NCBI GenBank assembly: GCA_030530785.1
Contig: JAUMUJ010000011.1
Location: 1-56,225 of the forward strand
Direction: 5' to 3'
Length of the DNA stretch: 56,225 nt
Source of the DNA: Moraxella sp.
GTDB taxonomy: Bacteria > Pseudomonadota > Gammaproteobacteria > Pseudomonadales > Moraxellaceae
This document shows, piece by piece, positions 18,168-26,403 of this stretch. Made by a program: the position numbers and the translations under genes. Within the stretch, counting starts at the first letter, position 1; every line of letters begins with the position of its first letter. Under the pieces are notes generated by a model that did no database searches, was not told the DNA's origin, and saw only the letters and a list, made by a program, of their open reading frames with translations.

Positions 18168-18251
18168 GGTTGCCTGCCAAAGGGTGGGTGGTTTATTATA
18201 TTGTGTTTTTGGGCTTTTGTCTTTATAATGGGGTTTTTGCAAGAGAAAAAT

Positions 18252-18410
18252 ATGTGTCATTTATGCAGCATCAATCATTTTGTTGATGATGAGTTTGAGC
18301 ATGACGAGCCGTCTCAGCATGAGTGTATGTCAAAGTCAAGCCCCCAGACCGATGAGCCTGATGGGGACAGACCGCTTTTTTATCCTGTGTCAGTGGGCAG
18401 TTCGTTTTGA
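18252..18410 (+). CDS. Small acidic CxxC-containing microprotein
   Basis: A 52-residue frame (MCHLCSINHF at the N-terminus) with AAGAGAAA as a plausible Shine-Dalgarno sequence. It has a CxxC motif at residues 2-5, a third Cys in SQHEC, several His and many Asp/Glu, so metal binding is plausible. Its TGA stop overlaps the ATG of the next gene (TGATG), which is the usual sign of translational coupling and the main reason to believe it is real. It starts 84 bases from the rlmD start, in divergent orientation. The family is not recognised. Confidence 0.45.
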   Translation: MCHLCSINHFVDDEFEHDEPSQHECMSKSSPQTDEPDGDRPLFYPVSVGSSF

Positions 18411-18967
18411 TGAATGTTTTGGCAAGTCATGAGCCGTTTTTACAGTCCAAAGCTCAGCTTTTGGTGCTACCTGTCAGCACAGATGGCAATATTTGCCACC
18501 CTGTGGTCGCTCGTTGTAAGAGCTTGTTTTTTGATAATTATGACCATTATTACAAAAAAGCCATCGTAGGTGAGTTGTCGCTTGGCGATGCGTTGGTGTG
18601 TCGGCTAAATAAACAGCTCACGGGGCTTGGCGTGCAGACGGGCAGGGCAGAATACATCGCTAACATCGTAACGCAAAAATCCCCCACGCACCCCATCAGC
18701 ACCCGAATGTTTGTATTGTGTCTTAAAAATCTAAAACCGCAACTGTACGAACTTATGAGATATAAAGGCATTCGGCGGGTGGCGATGTTGGGTTCGGCAC
18801 TGTTGGTGCAACAGATGACCGATGAAAAAGATGTGATGTTTTTAACTGCCGAGCGGGTTTTGCAAATTTGTTATGATGTGCTGGGCGATGTGCCCAAGAT
18901 GACCTTAGAGGTGCATTTTGGTAGGGATGTGCCTTTGCCTGTTTTACAAAAAACGCTTGAAAATTAG
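18410..18967 (+). CDS. Hypothetical protein, degenerate macro-domain-like (DarG-type layout)
   Basis: A 185-residue soluble protein. Its order of elements resembles DarG-type macro domains: a strand plus nucleotide loop (LLVLPVSTDGNICHPVVARC), then FFDNYDHYYKKAIVGELSLG where macro proteins have FPxxFxxYxxxCxxGExxxG. Next comes a strand-turn IANIVTQKSPTHPIS in the place of IINFPTKxHWRxxS, and a late RVAMLGSALLVQQ where the phosphate-binding GCGLGGL loop is expected. The Asn and glycines that normally bind ADP-ribose are not conserved, so catalytic de-ADP-ribosylation is unlikely. The resemblance is by eye. The start ATG 18410 overlaps the stop of the upstream microprotein. tRNA-Leu begins 30 bases after its stop. 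Confidence 0.6.
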   Translation: MNVLASHEPFLQSKAQLLVLPVSTDGNICHPVVARCKSLFFDNYDHYYKKAIVGELSLGDALVCRLNKQLTGLGVQTGRAEYIANIVTQKSPTHPISTRMFVLCLKNLKPQLYELMRYKGIRRVAMLGSALLVQQMTDEKDVMFLTAERVLQICYDVLGDVPKMTLEVHFGRDVPLPVLQKTLEN

Positions 18968-18979
18968 GGTAAATTGGGC

Positions 18980-18985
18980 TATAAT
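18980..18985 (+). promoter_or_regulatory. -10 element for tRNA-Leu
   Basis: A perfect TATAAT lies 11 bases before the tRNA 5' end, so the tRNA can be transcribed independently of the hypothetical gene before it. Confidence 0.6.
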
Positions 18986-18996
18986 GCACCCCACTT

Positions 18997-19081
18997 GCGA
19001 ACGTGGTGGAATTGGTAGACACGCTATCTTGAGGGGGTAGTGCCTTACGGCGTGAGGGTTCAAGTCCCTCCGTTCGCACCA
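18997..19081 (+). tRNA. tRNA-Leu (anticodon GAG), CCA encoded
   Basis: A class II tRNA of 85 bases including CCA. The acceptor GCGAACG pairs with CGTTCGC. The D loop is TGGAATTGGTAGACACG, and the anticodon stem CTATC/GGTAG encloses TTGAGGG, giving anticodon GAG (reads CUC and CUU). The variable arm is long (TGCCTTACGGCG), the T loop is GGTTCAAGTCC, and the discriminator is A followed by CCA. Confidence 0.95.
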
Positions 19082-19087
19082 AATATC

Positions 19088-19118
19088 AAAACCCAAATCT
19101 TAGGATTTGGGTTTTTTT
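19088..19118. terminator. Terminator between tRNA-Leu and htrA
   Basis: The stem AAACCCAAATC (19089-19099) and GATTTGGGTTT (19104-19114), with loop TTAG, is followed by seven T. It ends tRNA-Leu transcription and, read on the other strand, may also end htrA. Confidence 0.88.
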
Positions 19119-19119
19119 G

Positions 19120-20505
19120 TTATCCCACTCTCAACCCCAAAATTGCAGGGGCTCCATTACGGATAATGCTCACCGTTACCACGCCTTGTTTGGGTAGGCT
19201 GTTTAGGGCTTTACCAAAGGCGGTGATGTTCGGGGTGGGGTGCTGATTTAGGCTGATGATGATGTCGCCTGCTTGCAGTCCTGCCCGCTCGGCAAGACTG
19301 GCGGTTTCTACCGTGCTGATGACCATGCCTCCTGACACGTCATAGCGGGCAAGCATGGCGTTTTCGCTGGCGGTCAGCTCTTTTAGACGGATACCCAGAC
19401 GCATTTTATCATCGCTTTTTTCTTTGACGGTCAGCTCTTGGGGGCTGGGGTCAAATTTGCCTTGTAGGGTGTGGGATTGTTTGTTGCGTTGGACGGTCAG
19501 TTTAAAGCTGTCAGTCGGTTTGGCTCGGTTGATTGCCATGACCAAATCAGACGCATGGACGATGTTTTGACCGTTAAAGGTCAGTACCACATCGCCCATT
19601 CTAAGCCCTGCTCGTTGGGCGGGGCTGTCGGGGGCGATACGAGTAACCAATGCCCCTTGTGGGCGGGCAAGTCCGTAGGCTTCTGCCAAATTGCGGTCAA
19701 TGTCTTGTAAGCCCACCCCAAAATAAGCACGGCTGACCTTGCCTGTGGCTTTGATTTGTCCGTAGATGTCCATCGCCATGTCTATCGGGATAGAAAACGA
19801 CAGTCCCATGTGCCCGCCCGTGCCACTAAAAATTCGGGAGTTAATGCCGACCACTTCGCCTTTTTGGTTAAATAAAGGGCCGCCAGAGTTGCCTTGGTTA
19901 AGTGCCACGTCTGTTTGAATGAATGGTACGACCGCTTCACGGCTAAAATTGCGAGATTTGGCAGAAACAATGCCTGCCGATGCCGAATAATCAAAACCAA
20001 AAGGCGAGCCGATGGCAAGCACAGGTTCGCCCACTTTTAAGGCGGTGCTGTTGCCTACTTTTAGGGCGGGGTAGTTTTTGCCTTTGATTTTTAGTACGGC
20101 GATGTCGCTTGATGCGTCCGAGCCAACCAGTACAGCGTCCAGCTCCGAGCGGTCTTTTAGGGTAACGGTGATGGTTTTTGCTCCGTCCACGACATGATGA
20201 TTGGTTAAGATGTAGCCATCAGAGCTGACAAAAAACCCCGTGCCATAGCCGTATTCTATGGTGGGTATGTCAGGCACATTGACCCGATTGCCAAAAAACT
20301 GGCGTAACAGTTGGGCTTGATGAGCCATCGCCAACTCTTCATCACTGACGGGTTTTGAGATGCTGACCCGCACCACGCCATCAGAGACTTTTTCTACCAA
20401 AGGCGAAAAATCCACCGCCAATGCCGAATGAGCCACCGACATGATGGGTAAGGGGGCGACCGACAGGGCAAATGCCATCACTAGGGGGAGAAGTTTTTTT
20501 GTCAT
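19120..20505 (-). CDS. mucD: Periplasmic serine protease, HtrA/DegQ/MucD type
   Basis: A 461-residue Do-like protease that degrades misfolded envelope proteins. A signal peptide occupies residues 1-30 (MTKKLLPLVMAFALSVAPLP...ALA). The trypsin-like triad is His104 (TNHHVV), Asp134 (SSDIAVLKI) and Ser207 (NQGNSGGPLF), and two PDZ domains follow (about 265-355 and 370-455). The start at 20505 has AGGA upstream and opens directly into the signal peptide. The longer frame to 20640 would bury it. The symbol is by similarity; DegP versus DegQ versus MucD cannot be decided. Confidence 0.93.
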   Translation of the reverse strand: MTKKLLPLVMAFALSVAPLPIMSVAHSALAVDFSPLVEKVSDGVVRVSISKPVSDEELAMAHQAQLLRQFFGNRVNVPDIPTIEYGYGTGFFVSSDGYILTNHHVVDGAKTITVTLKDRSELDAVLVGSDASSDIAVLKIKGKNYPALKVGNSTALKVGEPVLAIGSPFGFDYSASAGIVSAKSRNFSREAVVPFIQTDVALNQGNSGGPLFNQKGEVVGINSRIFSGTGGHMGLSFSIPIDMAMDIYGQIKATGKVSRAYFGVGLQDIDRNLAEAYGLARPQGALVTRIAPDSPAQRAGLRMGDVVLTFNGQNIVHASDLVMAINRAKPTDSFKLTVQRNKQSHTLQGKFDPSPQELTVKEKSDDKMRLGIRLKELTASENAMLARYDVSGGMVISTVETASLAERAGLQAGDIIISLNQHPTPNITAFGKALNSLPKQGVVTVSIIRNGAPAILGLRVG

Positions 20506-20667
20506 GACCAATCCTAAATGAAAATCACACCTAGTATCTATAAAATCCCCCCGTTCGTCAAGTAGTGATTGTGTTTTAATCTTACGGGTTTCTTTTTGGG
20601 TTGTATTTTTAGAAATAAAACGCATTATGCTATAATACAATACACCAGATGTCTTAAAAGAGCGATT

Positions 20668-20997
20668 ATGAACACAATGACCCTAACCGACAACGCCATC
20701 AATAAACTTGCCAAACTCAAATCCGCCGAAGGTAACGACAATCTCATGCTCCGTGTCTATGTAACGGGCGGGGGCTGTTCGGGTTTTTCGTATGGGTTTG
20801 ATTTTGCCGAAGAGTTGGATGATGATGATGCCACCTTTGAGAATAACGGAGCGACTTTGGTGGTGGACAGTCTAAGCTATCAGTACCTGCACGGCTCTAC
20901 CATAGACTATGTAGAAGGGCTAGAAGGTTCACGTTTTGTGGTTGATAACCCCAACGCCACGACCACTTGTGGCTGTGGTTCGTCTTTTTCTATCTAG
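20668..20997 (+). CDS. erpA: Iron-sulfur cluster insertion protein ErpA
   Basis: A 109-residue A-type Fe-S carrier that delivers 4Fe-4S clusters to apo-targets such as isoprenoid enzymes. The HesB/IscA fold carries the three conserved cysteines: one in [15 protein letters not shown] and two in [12 protein letters not shown] at the C-terminus. The ATG at 20668 gives the family length. An upstream in-frame extension to 20569 is not conserved. It sits divergently from mucD. Confidence 0.94.
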   Translation: MNTMTLTDNAINKLAKLKSAEGNDNLMLRVYVTGGGCSGFSYGFDFAEELDDDDATFENNGATLVVDSLSYQYLHGSTIDYVEGLEGSRFVVDNPNATTTCGCGSSFSI

Positions 20998-21007
20998 GAC
21001 AGATGCC

Positions 21008-22294
21008 ATGCAATTTTCTACTTTTGGGCAAAAATTTACCAAACAAAGCGGTATTTTACAGCTCATGGACGACTTAGGGCAAGCCCTTGCCAGCGACAAA
21101 CCCATCAATATGCTCGGTGGTGGCAATCCTGCCGTGATACCTGCGGTTAATGATGTGTATCAGGCAACTTTACAAAAATTAGTATCAGATGGCACGGTTC
21201 TTGACAGTGTCGCCAATTACTCCACCCCACAAGGCGATAAGGGATTCATTGATAGCCTTGTGGCGTTTTTTAATCGTCATTATGATTGGGGTTTGACCGC
21301 TGATAACATCGCTTTGACCAACGGTTCACAAAACGCCTTTTTTTATCTGTTTAATCTGTTTTCGGGCGATTTTGGTGGTGTGGACAAAAAAATCCTGCTA
21401 CCGCTTGCCCCTGAGTACATCGGTTATGCAGATGCTCATGTGGACGGTACGCATTTTGTGGCGGTAGAGCCGATGATTGATGAGTGCACGCATGATGGGC
21501 AGGCGGGATTTTTTAAATACCGAGTGGATTTTAACCGCTTAAATGAGCTAGACGCCCTTAAAAACGGACACGTTGGGGCGATTTGTGTCTCACGCCCGAC
21601 CAATCCCACAGGTAATGTGCTGACCGATGATGAGATGGATGAGCTGTCTGCCATCGCCAAAACACACGGTGTGCCACTCATCATTGATAACGCCTATGGT
21701 ATGCCTTTTCCGAACATCATCTATACCGACACCACGCTGGGTTTTGATGATAATACGGTCTTGTGTTTTAGTCTGTCAAAGGTGGGTTTGCCCAGCGTGC
21801 GGACAGGTATCATCGTGGCAAATCCTGTCATCATTAAGGCGGTATCAGCGATGAACGCCATCATCAGCCTAGCCCCCACTCGTTTTGGGGCAAGTCTTGC
21901 CAGACCGCTGTTTGATAACGATGAGATTGTGGAGTTGTCCAAAAATGCCATTTTGCCCTTTTATCAACGCCAAAGTACGCTTGCGGTTAAGTTACTAAAA
22001 GAGCAATTTGCCGATTTGCCTGTGTTTATCCACAAGCCAGAAGGGGCGATGTTTTTGTGGGTGTGGTTTAAGGATTTGCCCATCACCAGCCAAGAGTTAT
22101 ACGCCATATTAAAAGAACAAGGCACACTCGTCATACCCAGTCGGCATTTTTTTGTGGGGATAGACACCACCAATTATCGCCACGCTCACGAATGTATCCG
22201 CTTGTCTGTCGCCCAAAGCGATGACGTGCTGACGGCAGGCATTGCCACGATAGGGCAGGTGGTGCGGGAGCTGTATCACACGGCACGGCGATGA
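21008..22294 (+). CDS. avtA: Valine-pyruvate aminotransferase AvtA
   Basis: A 428-residue fold-type I PLP aminotransferase that interconverts 2-oxoisovalerate plus alanine and valine plus pyruvate. The N-terminal block INMLGGGNPAVIPAV and the late SLSKVGLPSVRTG (Schiff-base Lys) are characteristic, as are SRPTNPTGNVLTDDEM and IRLSVAQSDDV (phosphate/carboxylate Arg). It follows erpA by 10 bases, so probably the same transcript. The ATG at 21008 is the conserved start. The longer frame overlaps erpA. Confidence 0.94.
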   Translation: MQFSTFGQKFTKQSGILQLMDDLGQALASDKPINMLGGGNPAVIPAVNDVYQATLQKLVSDGTVLDSVANYSTPQGDKGFIDSLVAFFNRHYDWGLTADNIALTNGSQNAFFYLFNLFSGDFGGVDKKILLPLAPEYIGYADAHVDGTHFVAVEPMIDECTHDGQAGFFKYRVDFNRLNELDALKNGHVGAICVSRPTNPTGNVLTDDEMDELSAIAKTHGVPLIIDNAYGMPFPNIIYTDTTLGFDDNTVLCFSLSKVGLPSVRTGIIVANPVIIKAVSAMNAIISLAPTRFGASLARPLFDNDEIVELSKNAILPFYQRQSTLAVKLLKEQFADLPVFIHKPEGAMFLWVWFKDLPITSQELYAILKEQGTLVIPSRHFFVGIDTTNYRHAHECIRLSVAQSDDVLTAGIATIGQVVRELYHTARR

Positions 22295-22326
22295 TTTGTA
22301 TCGGGCGTGCCGATGTGGGCTAAGCC

Positions 22327-22599
22327 TTAGTTTTTGGTGGGTATTTCAAGGCGAAATTGGTCTTTGGCTTGCTCTTGGGCGTGGTAGGCAAGGGCAAGAC
22401 TGCTACAAAAAAAGATGACCGCCAAAATGGCTGTGGTGCGGGTCAAAAAGTTGCCCGAGCCTGACGCACCAAATACCGTGCCAGCGCCGCCCGCCCCAAA
22501 ACTTGCTCCTGCGTCTGCCCCTTTGCCATGTTGGATTAAAATCAAGCCAGACAAAGCGACCGCCACGATGATATGAACCACTAAAATAAACGTAAACAT
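22327..22599 (-). CDS. secG: Preprotein translocase subunit SecG
   Basis: A 90-residue SecYEG subunit with two membrane helices (residues 3-22 [18 protein letters not shown] and about 52-72 [18 protein letters not shown]). The family loop [17 protein letters not shown], then [15 protein letters not shown], lies between them. It lies 40 bases downstream of tpiA on the same strand, the usual tpiA-secG operon. The start is 22599; the longer frame to 22671 overlaps tpiA and is not conserved. Confidence 0.95.
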   Translation of the reverse strand: MFTFILVVHIIVAVALSGLILIQHGKGADAGASFGAGGAGTVFGASGSGNFLTRTTAILAVIFFCSSLALAYHAQEQAKDQFRLEIPTKN

Positions 22600-22639
22600 A
22601 ATTTTTCTCAAATAATCGTTGGTGAATAAACTGCAAATA

Positions 22640-23392
22640 TCATGCCCCAAAGGCATTGATGATGGCGACAAAGCTCTCTGGTTTTAAGGATGCACCTCCG
22701 ACCAACGCTCCATCTATTACGGCAGATTTGGCAAATTCGGGGGTATTTTTGTCATTGACGCTACCACCGTATAAAATGGGGGCAGGGATTTCAAAGGTGG
22801 CTAACAGCTCGCCGATGAAGTTATGCACGCTTTCAATCTCATCAAAGGTGGGGGTCAGTCCTGTGCCGATTGCCCAAACAGGCTCATAGGCGATGATGAG
22901 TTTGGGAAATGGCACGTCTGTAACAAAAGGTATGTCGTTGGCAAAACGCTCTAATGGTTCAAGCTGTCGCTCTAAGACGCTTTGGGTGTCGCCACGCTCA
23001 TACTCATCTTTGGTCTCGCCAATGCAGTAGATGACCGATAAGCCGTGAGCGAACGCATGAGCGATTTTGGCGGATAATATCTCGTCCGTTTCGCCATGAT
23101 ATTGACGGCGTTCACTATGCCCCACCAGCGTAAAGCTCGCCCCCATGTCTGCCACTTGTCGTGCGGACACATCGCCAGTAAAAGCCCCTGTATCTGCCGT
23201 CTTATGGGCGATGTCTTGTACACCCAACATGACATCGTCTGCCAATGCTGACTTGACGGTGGATAAATGTACCAAACTTGGCACAACCCCAACACGGCAG
23301 GTGGGGTGAGCCGTCAGGGAGCGGGCAAGGGCGAGTGCCTCATTGTAGGTGGCGGGGTTGAGTTTCCAGTTACCGATGACATATTTTTGCAT
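22640..23392 (-). CDS. tpiA: Triosephosphate isomerase
   Basis: A 250-residue TIM-barrel enzyme interconverting dihydroxyacetone phosphate and glyceraldehyde 3-phosphate. Catalytic residues are visible: Asn and Lys in VIGNWKLNP, His in LVGHSERR and Glu in [13 protein letters not shown]. The flexible lid follows the Glu, and the phosphate loop ILYGGSVN with GALVGGASL is near the C-terminus. First gene of a leftward pair with secG. Confidence 0.98.
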   Translation of the reverse strand: MQKYVIGNWKLNPATYNEALALARSLTAHPTCRVGVVPSLVHLSTVKSALADDVMLGVQDIAHKTADTGAFTGDVSARQVADMGASFTLVGHSERRQYHGETDEILSAKIAHAFAHGLSVIYCIGETKDEYERGDTQSVLERQLEPLERFANDIPFVTDVPFPKLIIAYEPVWAIGTGLTPTFDEIESVHNFIGELLATFEIPAPILYGGSVNDKNTPEFAKSAVIDGALVGGASLKPESFVAIINAFGA

Positions 23393-23597
23393 GACATGAC
23401 CTTTTTTATAAAAATCAACAAATTATTATATCGCACTTGTACAAAAAAATCAGCCCCCATGTTGTTTTGTGAATATTTTTTCCGCCAATCACGCTACTTT
23501 ATCCATTTAGGCAAAAATCTTGCTACAAAATACCAAAATTGCAGTACAATAAGACCATTGGGCAAGCCTGTCCGATGACGGTTTTTAAGGAGATTTT

Positions 23598-25289
23598 ATG
23601 TCCACAAATTTTGGCGGTTTGGCACACATTTTGGTGTCTAATGGGCTGATTGAGCCTAATAAAATGACCCAAGCGTTGAGCGATTCGCAAACGCAACAGA
23701 TGGCGTTAGTGCCATATTTGGTGGAAAATAAGCTGGTCAATGCAGGTCAAATTGCCCGCTTATTATCGCAAGTGTTTGGCGACCCGCTGTTTGATTTGAA
23801 TGCGTTGGCGGACGATGTCATTCCCAAAGACCTTGTTGATGAAAAAACTGTCAGCCGTTATGGTGTACTGCCCTTATTTAAACGGGGACAAAAACTGTTT
23901 GTGGGCTTGTCTGACCCCACCCGTCTTGATGCCATTGATGCCATTTCTTTTAATGCCAATTTGTCCGTTGAGACGGTGGTGGTAGAAGAAGATAAATTAC
24001 GCAAAAAAATAGAAGCCGTCTATGCTTCGGGTATGGGGGGTGATTTTGGTGATGTCAATCTGTCAGGCGAGATAGATGATGGGGCATTAGACACCGAAGA
24101 TGACGATACCCAAGACCAAGAAGATGCTCCGATTGTCAAATTTGTCAATAAAATGCTCCTTGATGCCATTCGCATGGGGGCATCGGATTTGCATTTTGAG
24201 CCTTACGAAAAGACCTACCGTGTGCGTTTTCGGGTGGACGGTGTGTTGCAGGTTATTACCCGACCGCCCATTCAACTGGCGGGCAAAATCGCTGCCCGCT
24301 TAAAAGTCATGTCGCAGATGGACATCTCTGAACGCCGAGCCCCCCAAGATGGTCGTATTAAGCTAAAAATCTCTAAGACCAAAGCCATTGATTTTCGTGT
24401 GAACTCATTGCCGACTTTGTTTGGCGAAAAGATTGTACTGCGTATCCTTGACCCATCATCGGCGATGCTGGGGATTGACGCATTGGGTTATGAGCCTGAC
24501 CAAAAGGAGCTGTTTTTAGAAGCCCTAGAAAAGCCACAAGGCATGCTACTCATCACAGGTCCGACAGGTTCGGGTAAGACGGTGTCGCTCTACACGGGGC
24601 TTAATATCCTAAACACCGCCGAGACCAACATCTCCACCGCCGAAGACCCTGTGGAGATTAACCTAGAAGGCATTAACCAAGTAAACGTAAATCCCAAAGT
24701 GGGATTAACCTTTGCATCCGCCCTAAAAGCGTTTTTGCGTCAAGACCCTGACATCGTGATGGTGGGGGAGATTCGTGATTTGGAGACCGCCGAGATTGCC
24801 ATTAAAGCTGCCCAAACAGGACACATGGTGCTGTCCACCTTGCACACCAACTCCGCCCCTGAGACCTTGACCCGTTTACGCAACATGGGTGTTGCGTCTT
24901 TTAACATCGCCACATCGGTAAACCTAGTCATCGCTCAGCGACTGGCTCGCCGTCTGTGCAAAGCGTGCAAACGCCCAACCAATGTGCCAAAACAAAGTTT
25001 GCTAGAAATGGGTTTTACCGAAGAAGACCTTGCCAATCCTGATAACGTCATCTATGAAGCGGTGGGGTGTAGCGAATGCCGTGAAGGTTATAAAGGACGT
25101 GTGGGCATTTATGAAGTGATGAAAGTTTATCCAAGCATTGCTCGTATCATCATGGAAGACGGCAACGCCATTCAGATTAAAGACGAAGCGATGAAACATG
25201 GCTTTCGTGATTTAAGGCGTTCGGGCATCATGAAAGTGCTACAAGGTGTTACCAGTATCCAAGAGATGTATCGGGTAACTTCTGAATAA
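23598..25289 (+). CDS. pilB: Type IV pilus extension ATPase PilB
   Basis: A 563-residue GspE/PilB-family hexameric ATPase powering type IV pilus polymerisation, hence twitching, attachment and DNA uptake. An N-terminal MshEN-like domain (about residues 1-150) is followed by the ATPase core. Walker A is GPTGSGKT (about residues 321-328), the Asp box is STAEDPVEI, Walker B is DPDIVMVGEIRD and the His box is LSTLHTNSAPET. A C-terminal tetracysteine zinc site is seen in CKACKR and CSECREGYKG. It is preceded by AAGGAG. pilC and pilD, which commonly follow pilB in related genera, are not present downstream. Confidence 0.96.
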   Translation: MSTNFGGLAHILVSNGLIEPNKMTQALSDSQTQQMALVPYLVENKLVNAGQIARLLSQVFGDPLFDLNALADDVIPKDLVDEKTVSRYGVLPLFKRGQKLFVGLSDPTRLDAIDAISFNANLSVETVVVEEDKLRKKIEAVYASGMGGDFGDVNLSGEIDDGALDTEDDDTQDQEDAPIVKFVNKMLLDAIRMGASDLHFEPYEKTYRVRFRVDGVLQVITRPPIQLAGKIAARLKVMSQMDISERRAPQDGRIKLKISKTKAIDFRVNSLPTLFGEKIVLRILDPSSAMLGIDALGYEPDQKELFLEALEKPQGMLLITGPTGSGKTVSLYTGLNILNTAETNISTAEDPVEINLEGINQVNVNPKVGLTFASALKAFLRQDPDIVMVGEIRDLETAEIAIKAAQTGHMVLSTLHTNSAPETLTRLRNMGVASFNIATSVNLVIAQRLARRLCKACKRPTNVPKQSLLEMGFTEEDLANPDNVIYEAVGCSECREGYKGRVGIYEVMKVYPSIARIIMEDGNAIQIKDEAMKHGFRDLRRSGIMKVLQGVTSIQEMYRVTSE

Positions 25290-25299
25290 TCTTTATCAT

Positions 25300-25331
25300 A
25301 ATAAGGGTATGTTAAGTGCCCTTATTTTTTT
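25300..25331 (+). terminator. Terminator of pilB
   Basis: AATAAGGG (25300-25307) pairs with CCCTTATT (25319-25326), followed by a long T-run. It is nearly identical in stem to the terminator after the next gene. Confidence 0.85.
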
Positions 25332-25352
25332 GCCTAAAAATCAGATAATGTC

Positions 25353-26369
25353 ATGACTATTTACGAAAATGCTTATTATTGGAAATACACCAATCGCATT
25401 TATGAAAATCATCTGTTTTTTCGTTTGTGCTTGATTGTTTTGTTTTTTGCGATTTGTCCGTTTTGTTTGGGATTTGAATTAGAAACATTGACAGTTTACC
25501 AAAATTTAGCACTGAATTTTTTGGTATTTTTGGGGTTGTGCGGTTTATTGGTTTTGATATTGTGGTTGTTTTTTATTTTGTATGAAAAACCCAAAGGTGA
25601 ACAATATCTTCATGATTTGACCATTGAAATACAAAACAATCTAAGTCCAGATGAACAAAAGCAGGTTTGGGAATTATTAAAAACAGGCGGTTATCTTTTA
25701 CCTGACCACAACCAAAGAAAAGCGGTGATTTGGCTGTGTGTGATTGCTTTGTTTGAGCTGTTTTTGCTCAGTGCGTGGATAAAAAATGGTACGCTGATAT
25801 GGCAACCTGTTTGGGTGCTTGTCATCATAAACTGGGTAGAGACGCACACAAGCTGGGTGGCGGTAATTCATGGCGGGAAGTTTTTTGGATTTTCTGCCAT
25901 GTTTGACCGTGATGATTTGGTGTATCGGTATTATCAGACCCCGCAGGCATTTTTAAGTTCCGAGCTTGGCAAAACCGCCATGTTTGTGAGCTTTATTCAG
26001 CTAATGGGTTATTATCCAAAAATCCTTTTGATGAAAAATGCGTTTGGAGAAATGGCAGGCTGGCTTGGTCTTAACCGCATTGTTCATAAAATGAATGGCG
26101 GTATTTTGGGGTTTATTTGGGGTACAGCAATGATGTCTGTTACTTTTTTGTTCTTTTTTACGCTACTATTTATATTGGTGGGGTCATTAACTGGCGATGA
26201 AAAGATTGCCATGATTACCAGTGGTAATATCAATTGGTTGGGTTATGTCATTTCTTCATTTTTTTATGGATTGTTTGTTATGTGGTGGTATGTTTTGTTT
26301 TTGGCTTGGATAAAGGTGATATTTAGGGTTTTAAGTGATGTGTATTATGGCATTTATTGTGATGAATAA
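25353..26369 (+). CDS. Hypothetical multi-pass membrane protein
   Basis: A 338-residue protein with no family I can name. Membrane segments are visible at about residues 24-42 (FFRLCLIVLFFAICPFCLG), 52-73 (LALNFLVFLGLCGLLVLIL), 124-142 (AVIWLCVIALFELFLLSAW), 150-165, 254-276 (WGTAMMSVTFLFFFTLLFI) and 298-320. A soluble loop at about 80-120 contains SPDEQKQVWELLKTGGYL. Composition is rich in Trp, Phe and Tyr. It begins only about 20 bases after the pilB terminator with no obvious Shine-Dalgarno sequence; GATAAT (25344-25349) could be a -10 for a nearly leaderless transcript. A second hairpin with the same stem closes it. Confidence 0.7.
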   Translation: MTIYENAYYWKYTNRIYENHLFFRLCLIVLFFAICPFCLGFELETLTVYQNLALNFLVFLGLCGLLVLILWLFFILYEKPKGEQYLHDLTIEIQNNLSPDEQKQVWELLKTGGYLLPDHNQRKAVIWLCVIALFELFLLSAWIKNGTLIWQPVWVLVIINWVETHTSWVAVIHGGKFFGFSAMFDRDDLVYRYYQTPQAFLSSELGKTAMFVSFIQLMGYYPKILLMKNAFGEMAGWLGLNRIVHKMNGGILGFIWGTAMMSVTFLFFFTLLFILVGSLTGDEKIAMITSGNINWLGYVISSFFYGLFVMWWYVLFLAWIKVIFRVLSDVYYGIYCDE

Positions 26370-26399
26370 AAATAAGGGCAATTACGCCCTTATTTTTTA
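26370..26399. terminator. Bidirectional terminator between the membrane gene and metQ
   Basis: The stem AATAAGGGC (26371-26379) and GCCCTTATT (26386-26394) has T-runs on both strands and separates convergent genes. Confidence 0.88.
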
Positions 26400-26403
26400 G
26401 TTT

